From Micromonospora tarapacensis (lineage in GTDB: Bacteria > Actinomycetota > Actinomycetes > Mycobacteriales > Micromonosporaceae), in the NCBI RefSeq assembly GCF_019697375.1, contig NZ_JAHCDI010000004.1, positions 5,505,324 to 5,569,323 of the forward strand: 64,000 bases of DNA, read 5' to 3'. Position 1 is the stretch's first letter. Every line of letters begins with the position of its first letter. The notes below the pieces were generated by a model, which made no database searches, was not told where the DNA came from, and worked only from the letters and a program-made list of their open reading frames with translations. Below are positions 20,021 to 28,661 of this stretch, piece by piece. A program made the position numbers and the translations under genes.

Positions 20021-20115
20021 CGCAGACGCGGGGCGGGCAGCTGAGCCCGCCCGCACGCACGCAGGCGCACGACTCGGGTACGAACGTTGCCTGCCATACT
20101 CGATGCCCGACGACG

Positions 20116-20712
20116 TCATCCGGCCGCGGTCGCCGCTCGGCGGCGGCGCAACACGTAGCGGACCAGTTCGCCGAGCGCGGTGATGGACAGTGCGAGACCG
20201 AGGCCGACCGCCAGGCCCAGCATCGAGTCGGATTCGAAGGCGGCGCCGCCGAGGTAGCCGATCAGGCCGGAATAGCCGGCCCAGGTGACGGCGGCGATGG
20301 CGGTGAACAGGGTGAAGCGGACAAGCGGGTAGCCGGCGGCACCGCTGGCGGTCACGATCGCGGTGCGGCCGCCGGGGACGAACCGGCCCGCGATGATCAG
20401 GGCGCTGCCCCGGCGGTGCAGGTGGGGGGCGATCCTGTCGGCGGCGCGGATCAGGCCGCCGCCCGGACGGCGCTCGCGCAACAAGCGCCCGATGAGGTAA
20501 CCGATGTGATCACCGACGAAGGCGCCCAGCGCGGCGAGCACGATGATCAGCGGAAGCGACGGGATGCCCGACACGGCGAAGACCGCCGCCGCGATGACGA
20601 CCGACTCCGACGGCAGGAACGGCAGGAACGCGTCGAGGATCGCCAGCGCGAGGATCGCCAGATAGATGACCGGAGAGGTCATCGCGTTCTCGATCATGGT
20701 CATCAGGTCCAT
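20116..20712 (-). CDS. DedA-family membrane protein
   Basis: This 198-residue integral membrane protein starts at ATG 20712 (MDLMTMIENAM). It shows the SNARE-associated/DedA pattern: a re-entrant FLPFLPSESVV segment, a central GDHIGYLIGR, and the conserved GRFVPGGRTAIVTASG-type motif with the key Arg, then further hydrophobic segments and an Arg-rich C-terminus. DedA proteins are linked to lipid scrambling or flipping, membrane-potential maintenance and envelope stress. Its start overlaps the end of the DUF998-like gene by 10 nt. It is the last gene of a three-gene operon on the minus strand that also contains a glycosyltransferase. Confidence 0.85.
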   Translation of the reverse strand: MDLMTMIENAMTSPVIYLAILALAILDAFLPFLPSESVVIAAAVFAVSGIPSLPLIIVLAALGAFVGDHIGYLIGRLLRERRPGGGLIRAADRIAPHLHRRGSALIIAGRFVPGGRTAIVTASGAAGYPLVRFTLFTAIAAVTWAGYSGLIGYLGGAAFESDSMLGLAVGLGLALSITALGELVRYVLRRRRAATAAG

Positions 20713-21350
20713 CGGGACCGCTCCTCCCCTTCGAGCACCCAGGCGCAGAGCCCGACTACGACGAGCACGAGCGCCAGCAGAACCCGTTCGGCCAGGCCCG
20801 CGAACGGGAGAAGGCCTTGGCCGAGCAGCACCGCCGGCACGTTCATCGCCGCGAACGCGACGCACGCGGCGAACGCGGACCACCCGGCGGCGCGCAGCCA
20901 GCGGACCCGGGCCGGGTCGGCCCCGCGCCCGGCATGCTTGGCGATGAGCAGGGCGAAGAGCGGTGGCAGCGCCGCCATCAGCGCCGCGCCGAAGCGATGC
21001 AGCCCGGCGGCGACGCCCGCTTCGGTCCCCGGCAGGTTCGTGGGGAACACCACCACCGCGACCAGGGACACGCACCACGCCGACAGCAGGACGGTGAGGG
21101 GCCAGGCCGGTGGCAGCACGCGCCGGGCGCCGGCCAGGAGCCATGCGCCGGCTGCCGCGAGCCCGCACGCCGCCAGGGCCAGCAGCACGGCGCCCGGCAC
21201 GGTCCGGATCGATTCGCTGACCATCTGGTCCACCGGGTCGACGTCGCCGACCAGCAGCAGGCCCGCCCCGGCCGCCGTGCCCAGGCCCAGGCTCAGCTGG
21301 ACGTTGCGATACCAGCGGGAGGTGCCCGTTCGAACGATCGTCGCTGTCAT
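20703..21350 (-). CDS. DUF998-like multi-pass membrane protein
   Basis: A 215-residue protein with six or so hydrophobic segments (LSLGLGTAAGAGLLLVG, VLLALAACGLAAAGAW, PLTVLLSAWCVSLVAVVVF and others) and small polar loops. The pattern, with a FPTNLPG motif and a conserved His in LHRFGAALM, resembles DUF998 proteins, whose function is not established. It overlaps both neighbours (4 nt with the glycosyltransferase, 10 nt with DedA), so the three are probably translated as one operon. Confidence 0.7.
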   Translation of the reverse strand: MTATIVRTGTSRWYRNVQLSLGLGTAAGAGLLLVGDVDPVDQMVSESIRTVPGAVLLALAACGLAAAGAWLLAGARRVLPPAWPLTVLLSAWCVSLVAVVVFPTNLPGTEAGVAAGLHRFGAALMAALPPLFALLIAKHAGRGADPARVRWLRAAGWSAFAACVAFAAMNVPAVLLGQGLLPFAGLAERVLLALVLVVVGLCAWVLEGEERSRWT

Positions 21351-23125
21351 GCGGCGACCTCGGCGGGCGCGGGCGCCTCACGGGCCGGACGGATCCGGTA
21401 GAGCTGCTCGAACGCGGACACCGTGCCGGTCTGGTCGTGCTGCTCGGCCACGGCACGAGCCCGGTGCCCCAGCTCTTCCGCGTGCTTCGGGTCGCAGAGC
21501 ACGGTGAGCAGTCGCTCGGCGAGCACGACAACGTCGCCGGGCGGGAACAGGTAGCCGGTCTCCTCGTCCCGTACGAGGTGGGGCAGGGCTGCGGCATCGG
21601 CGCCGATCACGGGTCTTCCGCTGGCCATCGCCTCGAGCGTGACCAGGCTCTGCAGCTCGGCGGTGCCCGCGTTGACGAAGACCGTCGACGCCGCGTATGC
21701 GGCGGGAAGGTCCTCGTCAGGGATGAAGCCGGTGAACGTGACATGCTCGGCGACGCCCAGTTCTCCGGCGAGCGACCGCAGCGTCCGGTCCTCGGACCCG
21801 GTGCCGACCAGGAGCAACTGGACGTCGAGGGAGCGCCCCACCAGCGCGAACGCCCGCATCACGACGTCGAGGTTCTTCTCGGCGTCGAGCCGGCCCACGT
21901 ACGTGATGGTGGGCTTGTGCGCGAGGCTGTAGGCCCATCGGAACTCGGCCGCGGGCGCCTGCTCGCGGAAGCGGGTGAGGTCGATGCCGCACGAGATGGG
22001 CAGGACCGGCTCGGACACACCGGAGACGACGGCGAGCGCGGCGGCGTACGGGGTCGGCGCCGTGACGATGTCTGCCTTGGCGAACACCCGGGCGGCGTCG
22101 CGCCATGCCCACGCGTGCGCCCTCGTCCGGCCAGCGTTGCCGATGGGCAGGTAGTGGATCAGGTTCTCGGGCATGAAGTGGTTGGTGGCGATGACGAACA
22201 GGCCGCGCTCGCGCGCCGCGTCGACCAGCGCCCGGCACAGCGGGAAGTGGCTCTGCACGTGCACCACGTCGGGCTGGACCTCGTCGAGGATCCGGCGCGC
22301 TGCCGCGCGCAGCCCTATTGGCGGGCAGAACCGGAAACGTGTGTGGCCCGGCACCGGCAAGGAACGCACGCGGTGCTCGACGACGCCGTCGCTGGACATG
22401 CCGGGATGGCTGCGGGTGTCCGTCGACGGCGCGACCACGTGCACCTCGTGCCGGGCGGTCAGTGCCACGGCCAGGCGCTGGGCGAAGTAGGACGCCCCGT
22501 TGACGTGCGGGGCGTAGGTGTCGGCACCGATGAGGATGCGCATGGGACAACGACCTTTCGTAGATGGTGTCGCTTTTCGTAGGTGGTATCGCTTCATGAC
22601 GAGGTGGAAGACAGCGACCGGCACGGCGACGGCCGCGGTGAGCAGGAAGATGCCGCCGGGCAGTGCGAGCAGGCCGGACAGCTGCCTGCCGAGCAGAGCG
22701 CCAAGACCGATCAGCACCAGGCCGCGTACGGCGGCGGTGGCACCCACCCAGGCGGCGAATCTCCGGTACGGGAGCCCGGCGAGTCCCGCCGACACGAACG
22801 CCGGGAGGGCGAAGACGTCGACGAGCTTGGCGGTGATCACCAGCCGAGGCAGTGACATCCCGGCCAGCCGGTCGAGCAGCGACGTCGCCTTGAGCCTGCT
22901 CAGCAGGGACGCCACCCAGGGCCGCCGGGCCGACCGGCCGACGAGGTAGAGCAGGCTGTCGCCCACCACCTCGGCCAGCGCGACGATCACCCAAATCGGC
23001 CAGAACGCCGCAGCGCCGGCGGCGACCAGGGTGCCCGCGGTGATCGTCGCGGCCGGCCCCTCGATGAGCACGAAGAGACCGAGCACCAGGTAGGGGTGCT
23101 CGAGCACGGCCTGTGTCACATCCAT
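21347..23125 (-). CDS. DedA-family protein fused in frame to a GT4 glycosyltransferase
   Basis: One uninterrupted frame of 592 residues from ATG 23125. Residues ~1-195 form a DedA-type membrane domain (VLIEGPAATITAGTLV, GDSLLYLVGRSARR, ITAKLVDVFALPAFVSAGLAG). From ~195 a GT-B glycosyltransferase follows, beginning MRILIGADTYAPHVNGAS. Its features are VDAARERGLFVIATNH, the acceptor motif YVGRLDAEKNLD, and the donor-binding ExxxxxxxxE region in SLVTLEAMASGRPVI. This matches the family of GDP-mannose-dependent phosphatidylinositol mannosyltransferase-like enzymes. An internal ATG at 22543 with AAAGG 10 nt upstream could start the transferase alone. An imperfect 18-bp tandem repeat (22555-22592) lies at the joint and may have removed the original DedA stop. 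Whether one or two proteins are made is open. Confidence 0.75.
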   Translation of the reverse strand: MDVTQAVLEHPYLVLGLFVLIEGPAATITAGTLVAAGAAAFWPIWVIVALAEVVGDSLLYLVGRSARRPWVASLLSRLKATSLLDRLAGMSLPRLVITAKLVDVFALPAFVSAGLAGLPYRRFAAWVGATAAVRGLVLIGLGALLGRQLSGLLALPGGIFLLTAAVAVPVAVFHLVMKRYHLRKATPSTKGRCPMRILIGADTYAPHVNGASYFAQRLAVALTARHEVHVVAPSTDTRSHPGMSSDGVVEHRVRSLPVPGHTRFRFCPPIGLRAAARRILDEVQPDVVHVQSHFPLCRALVDAARERGLFVIATNHFMPENLIHYLPIGNAGRTRAHAWAWRDAARVFAKADIVTAPTPYAAALAVVSGVSEPVLPISCGIDLTRFREQAPAAEFRWAYSLAHKPTITYVGRLDAEKNLDVVMRAFALVGRSLDVQLLLVGTGSEDRTLRSLAGELGVAEHVTFTGFIPDEDLPAAYAASTVFVNAGTAELQSLVTLEAMASGRPVIGADAAALPHLVRDEETGYLFPPGDVVVLAERLLTVLCDPKHAEELGHRARAVAEQHDQTGTVSAFEQLYRIRPAREAPAPAEVAA

Positions 23126-23229
23126 GCCGAGAAGCTCCGGCCGAAGGTTCTGCACCGGTCGTCCCTCCGCGGGGCCGACCGATGTAGCTCCGTGGTAGGG
23201 AATCCGATCACCGACCACGGCACCCATCG

Positions 23230-23366
23230 GCCTGCCAACCGACCGGCCGGTGCTTCCCCGGGCGGCGCTGCGTTGACTGCCATCACTAGCCCCCTACATG
23301 CGGGTTACGTCGCTTGTCTGAGGTCTAGTGATACGGAGCGAACCTGAGGCGACCGTTAAAGCGGCG
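23230..23366. repeat. duplicated 5' end and upstream region of the PAP2 gene
   Basis: The sequence CGACCGGCCGG...GCGTTGACTGCCATCA with the following ~80 bp closely matches 24965-25087, which is the start and upstream region of the PAP2 phosphatase gene. Both copies end in the 24-bp GAGCGAACCTGAG motif. Here the copy sits in the gap upstream of the DedA-glycosyltransferase gene, so it may serve as its promoter region. Confidence 0.7.
23336..23359 (+). repeat. dispersed 24-bp motif, copy A
   Basis: A 24-bp sequence beginning GAGCGAACCTGAG and ending CGACCGTTAA. Close copies are at 25063-25086, 27447-27470 and, inverted, 27666-27689. All four lie at gene starts or at broken gene ends in this 4.5-kb stretch. 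Confidence 0.7.
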
Positions 23367-23367
23367 C

Positions 23368-23586
23368 TCAGGCCGGGTGGCCGAACCAGGTGCCCAGCGC
23401 ACGCACCAGCGTGGTGGCGTCGAGGTCCTGCCCGGCAGACGAAGCCCAGGCGACGCAGCCGTCGGGCCGGATGAGCAACGTGTCACCGCCCACCCGGTCC
23501 GTGCGGGCGGTGACGGTGCTGACCCGTGCGGTCCACGCGGCCGCAGCCGATCCCGCCGACCTTGATGTCCAGGTGACGAAGCGCAG
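23368..23586 (-). pseudogene. FAD-dependent monooxygenase, C-terminal fragment
   Basis: The minus-strand frame ends LIRPDGCVAWAS, DLDATTLVRALGTWFG, HPA and stop at 23368. This is the typical C-terminus of aromatic-ring FAD monooxygenases (PheA/TfdB-like, rifampicin-monooxygenase type). Upstream the frame runs directly into the 3' end of the PAP2 gene, so only ~72 residues remain. A second copy of the same terminal ~30 residues lies at 27530-27631 on the plus strand. Confidence 0.7.
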
Positions 23587-23588
23587 CG

Positions 23589-25010
23589 TCACGTACGCAC
23601 GTCGGCCGGCGCCGCCCGCAGGTTCGGCCGTAGCACCCACCACAGCAGGCCGACCCAGAGCGCGGTCAGGATCGCGGCGCCGAGCAGGTCGGTCGGGTGG
23701 TGCATGCCGCGGTACATCCGGGACAGCGCGACACCGGCCGGCATGACCACCGCGAGCACCACGGCGAACCAGCGCCACCGGCTGCTCACCCGGTCCATGA
23801 TCAGGACCGCGACCGCCACCCAGATGCACATCGTCGCGGCGATGTGCCCAGACGGGAACGACGACGTCGACATCGGGCTGTCGAGCTGCGGCACCGGCGG
23901 GCGGTCCCGCTGGACGCTGGCCGCGGTGCACAGGAACAGGGCGAGCTCGCCGAGCATGGCGAGCAGCACGAACACCACAGGTCGCCCCTGCCGCCACACG
24001 GCCAACGCGATCGCGCAGAACACCAGCGAGATGGCCAGGATGGCGCGGATGTCGCCGGCCTTGCTCCACACCCAGCTGACATCGTCCAGCGGGGGCGTGC
24101 GCAACGTCTGCAGCCACCGGACCACGCCGTCGTCGAAACGTCCCAGCCAGGTGCCCTCGGTGTAGTTCTTCAACAGGTAGCCGACGGCGTACAGGATGCC
24201 GAACGTGAACACCCAGCCGGTCAGGATCTCGGTGGTCTTGACCCAGCGGTGCGGGATCGGGCGGCTGGAGTCCGGCGCCGGTTTGATCGCCTGATCGGTC
24301 TCCGGCTCCAGGCCGTCGTCGAGCGGTGCCACCGGGTGCCCCGCCTCGCGCCGCCACAGCCGGAACGCGTACGCCGTGACGCTCAGCCACACCGCGCCGA
24401 GCAGCCAGCCGGCCAGCACGTCGGTCAGGTAGTGCACGCCGAGCGCGATCCGGGTCATCCCGATCGCGACCACGAGCAGCGCGACGGCCGCCGCGAACAG
24501 CTTCCGGTAGCGCACCTCGGGCAGGAACACGAGCAGCAGCGCGCCGTAGACCACCATCGACCCGAGCGCGTGCCCGCTCGGGAAGCTGTTGCCGGGCGCG
24601 ATCGCCACCGGTGCCTCGACCACCGGGCGTAACCGGCCGACCAGCGACTTCACCGACGGGTCGAGCAGCAGCGCGCCGGCGGTGGTGGCCAGCAGGTAGG
24701 CGGCGAGGCGGACCTGCCGGCGCACCACCAGCAGCAGCGCGGCGACGCCGACCAGCCAGAGCATGATCGGCCGCCCGCCCAGCCGGGTTGTCCCGTTGAG
24801 CGCGTTCACCAGGTACGGCCGGGGCGACACGACCTCGTTGAGCTCCCGGGCGACACCGCGGTCGACGTTCGTCACCGGCTCCAGGTGCAACCGGACGAGG
24901 AGCACCAGCAGCCCGAACCCGAGCCCGGTCGCGACGACCAGCAGCGGCATCCACCGGCCGGCCAGCCGACCGGCCGGCGCTTCCCCGGACGGCGCCGCGT
25001 TGACTGCCAT
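23589..25010 (-). CDS. membrane protein with two PAP2 phosphatase domains
   Basis: The start ATG 25010 is preceded by GGAGG with 6 nt spacing and gives 473 residues. Two complete PAP2/acid-phosphatase domains are fused. The first has KSLVGRLRP, FPSGH and TRIALGVHYLTD. The second has VQRDRPPVP, FPSGH and SRMYRGMHHPTD. Each is surrounded by several transmembrane helices. The family removes phosphate from lipid substrates such as phosphatidate or polyprenyl pyrophosphate at the outer membrane face. Tandem fusion of two PAP2 domains in one chain is unusual. In the first domain Thr replaces the more common Ser before the catalytic Arg. A dispersed 24-bp motif lies upstream. Confidence 0.88.
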   Translation of the reverse strand: MAVNAAPSGEAPAGRLAGRWMPLLVVATGLGFGLLVLLVRLHLEPVTNVDRGVARELNEVVSPRPYLVNALNGTTRLGGRPIMLWLVGVAALLLVVRRQVRLAAYLLATTAGALLLDPSVKSLVGRLRPVVEAPVAIAPGNSFPSGHALGSMVVYGALLLVFLPEVRYRKLFAAAVALLVVAIGMTRIALGVHYLTDVLAGWLLGAVWLSVTAYAFRLWRREAGHPVAPLDDGLEPETDQAIKPAPDSSRPIPHRWVKTTEILTGWVFTFGILYAVGYLLKNYTEGTWLGRFDDGVVRWLQTLRTPPLDDVSWVWSKAGDIRAILAISLVFCAIALAVWRQGRPVVFVLLAMLGELALFLCTAASVQRDRPPVPQLDSPMSTSSFPSGHIAATMCIWVAVAVLIMDRVSSRWRWFAVVLAVVMPAGVALSRMYRGMHHPTDLLGAAILTALWVGLLWWVLRPNLRAAPADVRT

Positions 25011-25062
25011 CAATGGCCTCCAGGCACGAGCTACATCGCTTATCCGATGCCGACTTCGTACC

Positions 25063-25086
25063 GAGCGAATCTGAGACGACGATTAA
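25063..25086 (+). repeat. dispersed 24-bp motif, copy B
   Basis: GAGCGAATCTGAG...GATTAA lies between the divergently oriented PAP2 gene (start 25010) and the lipoprotein gene (start 25197), a position suited to a shared regulatory site. Confidence 0.65.
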
Positions 25087-25196
25087 TAGACGTGCGTACG
25101 GTGCAGGTGAAGTGGCACCGTGGTACCGCCGCTCTGCCGAGGAAGACGACCGCAGTACGACGAAACAGGGCGGAATCGGGCCTAGCTTCCAGGCTA

Positions 25197-26403
25197 TGAC
25201 GAAGCTTGACAGTCCACTGCGGAGGTTCGGGGCGGCCACCATGGCGCTGGCGACCGCGTTCGCTGCCGTCGCCTGCGGGTCGGACGCCGACAACAGTGCG
25301 GCGCCCGCTGAGGCCGGCTCGCACAGCGCGCACGCGGGCGGGTCGTCGGCTCCCCGCAGCCGCTGCGCGCCGGCGAGCGGTTCGTCGGCCTGAAGATGGC
25401 CGAGGCCTACACGCCCGCGCCGCCGGCGGGCGGCGGCACGGACGAGTACCGGTGCCAGGTGCTCGATCCGGGCCTGACCAAGACGGCGTTCCTGACCGGG
25501 ACCCAGTTCATGCCGGAGAACGTCGCCATCGCGCACCACGCCATCGTGTACGCGGTGCCGGCGGGCGGCGCTCAAGCGGTGCGCGAGCACGACGCGAAGA
25601 CCCCCGGCCTCGGCTGGCAGTGTTTCGGCGGGACCGGCGTGGCCGGCGCCGAGGTAGAAGAAGGTGACGCGGCGTGGGTGGACACCTGGGCGCCGGGCGC
25701 CACGGAGACGCTGCTCGACCAGGACGCCGGCCACAAGTTGGAGCCGGGCAGCCTGCTCGTCCTTCAGATCCACTACAACCTGCTCGCGACCGGCGACAAG
25801 CCGGCCGGGTCGGACCGCTCGGCGGTGCGGCTGCGGCTGACGGACGGTACGCCGCAGACCCGGGAACTCGAGACGTGGTCGCTCGACGCGCCGGTCGACC
25901 TGCCCTGCGCCGCCGACGAGGCGGGTCCGCTGTGCGACCGGGCGGCCTCGATCGCGGACGTGACGAAGCGGTTCGGGGCGGATGTCGGCGAAATGGCGGA
26001 CCGCCAGGTGGAGGAGTGCAACCAGGGCGGCGCGCCGAAACCCGGTGACACCCAGACCTGCGACCACGAGGTGGAGGCGCCGATGACGCTGTTCGCCGGT
26101 TTCGGCCACATGCACATGCTCGGGCGGGCCTTGAAGGTCGAACTCAACCCGGGCACGCCGAAGGCCAAGGTCGTGCTGGATGTGCCGCAGTTCGACTTCG
26201 ACAACCAGCGGCTGATGAAGCTGCCGTCGCCGGTGGAGATCGGTCCGGGGGACACGCTGCGGGTGACGTGTACGCACGACGCGGGGCTGCGCAAACTAGT
26301 GCCGCAGCTGAAGAAGCTGCCGCCGCGCTACGTGGTGTGGGGCGACGGTACCAGCGACGAGATGTGCATCGGCATCATGGTGGTCTCCCCCCGCAAGTCC
26401 TGA
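25197..26403 (+). pseudogene. copper type II monooxygenase-like lipoprotein with a frameshift
   Basis: The first frame starts at ATG 25197 and encodes a lipoprotein signal (ATAFAAVACGSDAD, lipobox Cys) and a low-complexity linker, ending at a stop near 25393. The second frame continues the same protein, readable from about 25358 as QPLRAGERFVGLKMAEAYTP to the stop at 26401. It has the histidine pairs AHHAIVY, QIHYN and GFGHMHMLG, typical of the two-domain copper type II ascorbate-dependent monooxygenase (PHM/DBH) family. One missing or extra base in the CCCCG run near 25354 explains the break. It may be a real mutation or a sequence error; if corrected the protein is ~400 residues. It is divergent from the PAP2 gene with copy B of the 24-bp motif between. 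Confidence 0.75.
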
Positions 26404-26637
26404 CGAAGCGTCGAACGTGTGTGAGTTCGCTGAGGTCACAAGCCGAACAGCGCTGAGCTCACACACGTCCGCGGGGAACTCACACCCGTACGGCGTCGTG
26501 GCGGTCGGACGGGCGGTGGCGTGGGCGGCTGCAGGCTGATCCGGCACCGGAGCTGTCGATCACGCGGAGCGGGTCCGCCCGGAGCGGCACGGCTGGGAAC
26601 TACGGTCGCGCTCCCGACGGACGCGCGAGATGAAGCG
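26404..26637. other. gene-free stretch with an inverted repeat
   Basis: No gene is seen. A perfect 10-bp inverted repeat, CGTGTGTGAG (26416-26425) and CTCACACACG (26458-26467), encloses 32 bp. A third GAACTCACACC follows at 26475. No T-run follows, so a simple terminator is unlikely. It lies between two convergent genes. Confidence 0.5.
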
Positions 26638-27300
26638 CTAAATCGGCCGGGTGAGTCTCAGGTCGTAGGCGAGGGTGACGGCCTGGATCCGGTCCCGTGC
26701 GCCGATCTTGGCGAGGACCCGCCCGACGTGGGTCTTCACCGTCGACTCCGACAGCGTGAACCGTTGCGCGATCTCGGCGTTGGTGAGGCCGTGGCCGATG
26801 GCGACGAAGACCTCGCGCTCGCGTTCGGTCAGGGAGTCCAGCCGGGGATCCTGCCGCACAGCCCCGCGGAGGTCATCGTCAAGCCGGTCGGCGAACGCGT
26901 CGAGCAGGCGCCGAGTCAGCGCCGGCGCGATCACCGCGTCCCCGGCGGCGACGGCCCGGATGCCGGCGAGCAGCTCCTCCGGGCGGGTGTCCTGAAGCAG
27001 GAAACCGCTCGCCCCGGCCCGCAGCGCGGCGAGCGCGTACCGGTCCACGTCGAACGTCAGCACCAGGATCCGCGAACGTCCGCCGGCGGCGACGATGCGC
27101 CGGGTGGCCTCGATCCCGTCGACGCCCGGCATGCGGATGTCCATCAGCACCACGTCGGGATGCAGCTCGGTGGTCCATCGAACGGCCGCGGCGCCGTTCT
27201 CGACCTCGCCGACGATCTCGGTGTCGGGGGTGCTCTCCAGCAGCATGCGAAACCCGAAGCGCTGCAGCGGCTGGGCCTCCACCACGAGCACAGTGATCAC
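26638..27300 (-). CDS. NarL/LuxR-family response regulator
   Basis: The start GTG 27300 overlaps the stop of a kinase remnant (GTGA), and the protein has 220 residues. The receiver domain has phospho-acceptor Asp54 (LMDIRMPGVDG) and LTFD in place of the usual T-A pair. The acidic pocket reads EA (residues 8-9) rather than two acids, so phosphorylation may be altered. The C-terminal LuxR HTH is clear: LTEREREVFVAIGHGLTNAEIA and LSESTVKTHVGRVLAKI. Its partner kinase is reduced to a ~45-residue fragment, so this regulator is probably orphaned. Confidence 0.88.
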   Translation of the reverse strand: MITVLVVEAQPLQRFGFRMLLESTPDTEIVGEVENGAAAVRWTTELHPDVVLMDIRMPGVDGIEATRRIVAAGGRSRILVLTFDVDRYALAALRAGASGFLLQDTRPEELLAGIRAVAAGDAVIAPALTRRLLDAFADRLDDDLRGAVRQDPRLDSLTEREREVFVAIGHGLTNAEIAQRFTLSESTVKTHVGRVLAKIGARDRIQAVTLAYDLRLTRPI

Positions 27301-27436
27301 GAATGGCTGCCTTTCCGGGTCGCGTGCACGATCCAGCCGCCGTCCGGTGCGGGGCCGGCGCTGACCGTGCAGCCGTAGAGCGCGGCGCATTCGGCTGTGC
27401 CGGCGAGGCCGAGACCCGCGTCGCCCGGCGATGCCC
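27297..27436 (-). pseudogene. histidine kinase C-terminal remnant
   Basis: The frame GLGLAGTAECAALYG, TVSAGPAPDGGW, IVHATRKGSHS and stop matches the end of a LuxR-system kinase (the last ATPase motif and C-terminal strand). Homology breaks off at ~27436, just where copy C of the dispersed 24-bp motif lies. The stop overlaps the regulator start by 4 nt, showing the original operon order. Confidence 0.65.
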
Positions 27437-27446
27437 ACTTCATACC

Positions 27447-27470
27447 GAGCGAACCTGAGACGACGGTTAG
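27447..27470 (+). repeat. dispersed 24-bp motif, copy C
   Basis: GAGCGAACCTGAGACGACGGTTAG, differing from copy A at three positions. It marks the edge of the truncated kinase. Confidence 0.65.
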
Positions 27471-27529
27471 AACCAGTGACGCACGGTGCGCATGCCGCCG
27501 ACGTCGTGCTCCCACACGTCTGGGTGGAT

Positions 27530-27631
27530 TCCCTCCGCCACCAGCAGGACTTGGTGCTCTGTGTCGCCTGGGCCTTGCCTACCGGGCAGGACCTCGACGC
27601 CACCACGCTGGTGGGTGCGCTCGGCACCTGA
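27530..27631 (+). pseudogene. FAD-dependent monooxygenase, second C-terminal fragment
   Basis: CVAWALPTGQDLDATTLV and GALGT, with a stop at 27629, repeat the C-terminus of the fragment at 23368 with few changes. The stop lies a few codons earlier (lost WFG). It is followed, as in the other copy, by the 24-bp motif. This shows a duplication and inversion event rather than two independent genes. Confidence 0.65.
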
Positions 27632-27665
27632 ATCAGCCGACCGGACCCGGCCTGGGAGCGCCGCA

Positions 27666-27689
27666 TTAACGGTCGTCTCAGGTTCGCTC
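27666..27689 (-). repeat. dispersed 24-bp motif, copy D (inverted)
   Basis: The reverse complement reads GAGCGAACCTGAG...CGACCGTTAA, matching copy A except for one position. It follows the second monooxygenase fragment, just as copy A follows the first. Confidence 0.65.
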
Positions 27690-27869
27690 GGTTGAGTGGG
27701 CCTCAGACAGCTGCGGGTGCCGCCGGGCCTGTGTGCACACCGCTCCCGGCCGGGGCGACGACGACAAAGCCGTGAAGCACCACCGGTTTCGTGGACCACC
27801 GTGTGAACCCTGACCAACCACCCATCGGAATCACCAACAAACCCCGACCAATCACTCATCGGAGGTCTC
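27690..27869. other. intergenic region upstream of the ABC exporter operon
   Basis: No gene is recognised. Three near repeats of ATCGG followed by A/C-rich sequence (CCCATCGGAATCACC, ACTCATCGGAGG) lie at 27820-27865. The last includes the GGAGG ribosome site of the exporter ATPase. Confidence 0.4.

Positions 27870-28657
<788 letters not shown>

Positions 28658-28661
<4 letters not shown>

Noticed and set aside
23368..26277. A 969-residue open frame on the minus strand
   Set aside because: It runs antisense to the copper-monooxygenase-like gene and out of frame through the PAP2 gene. Only its last ~72 residues match a family (FAD monooxygenase C-terminus). High GC keeps the rest open by chance.
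26416..26467. Rho-independent terminator
   Set aside because: The arms are perfect but 32 bp apart and no T-run follows; left as an unexplained inverted repeat.
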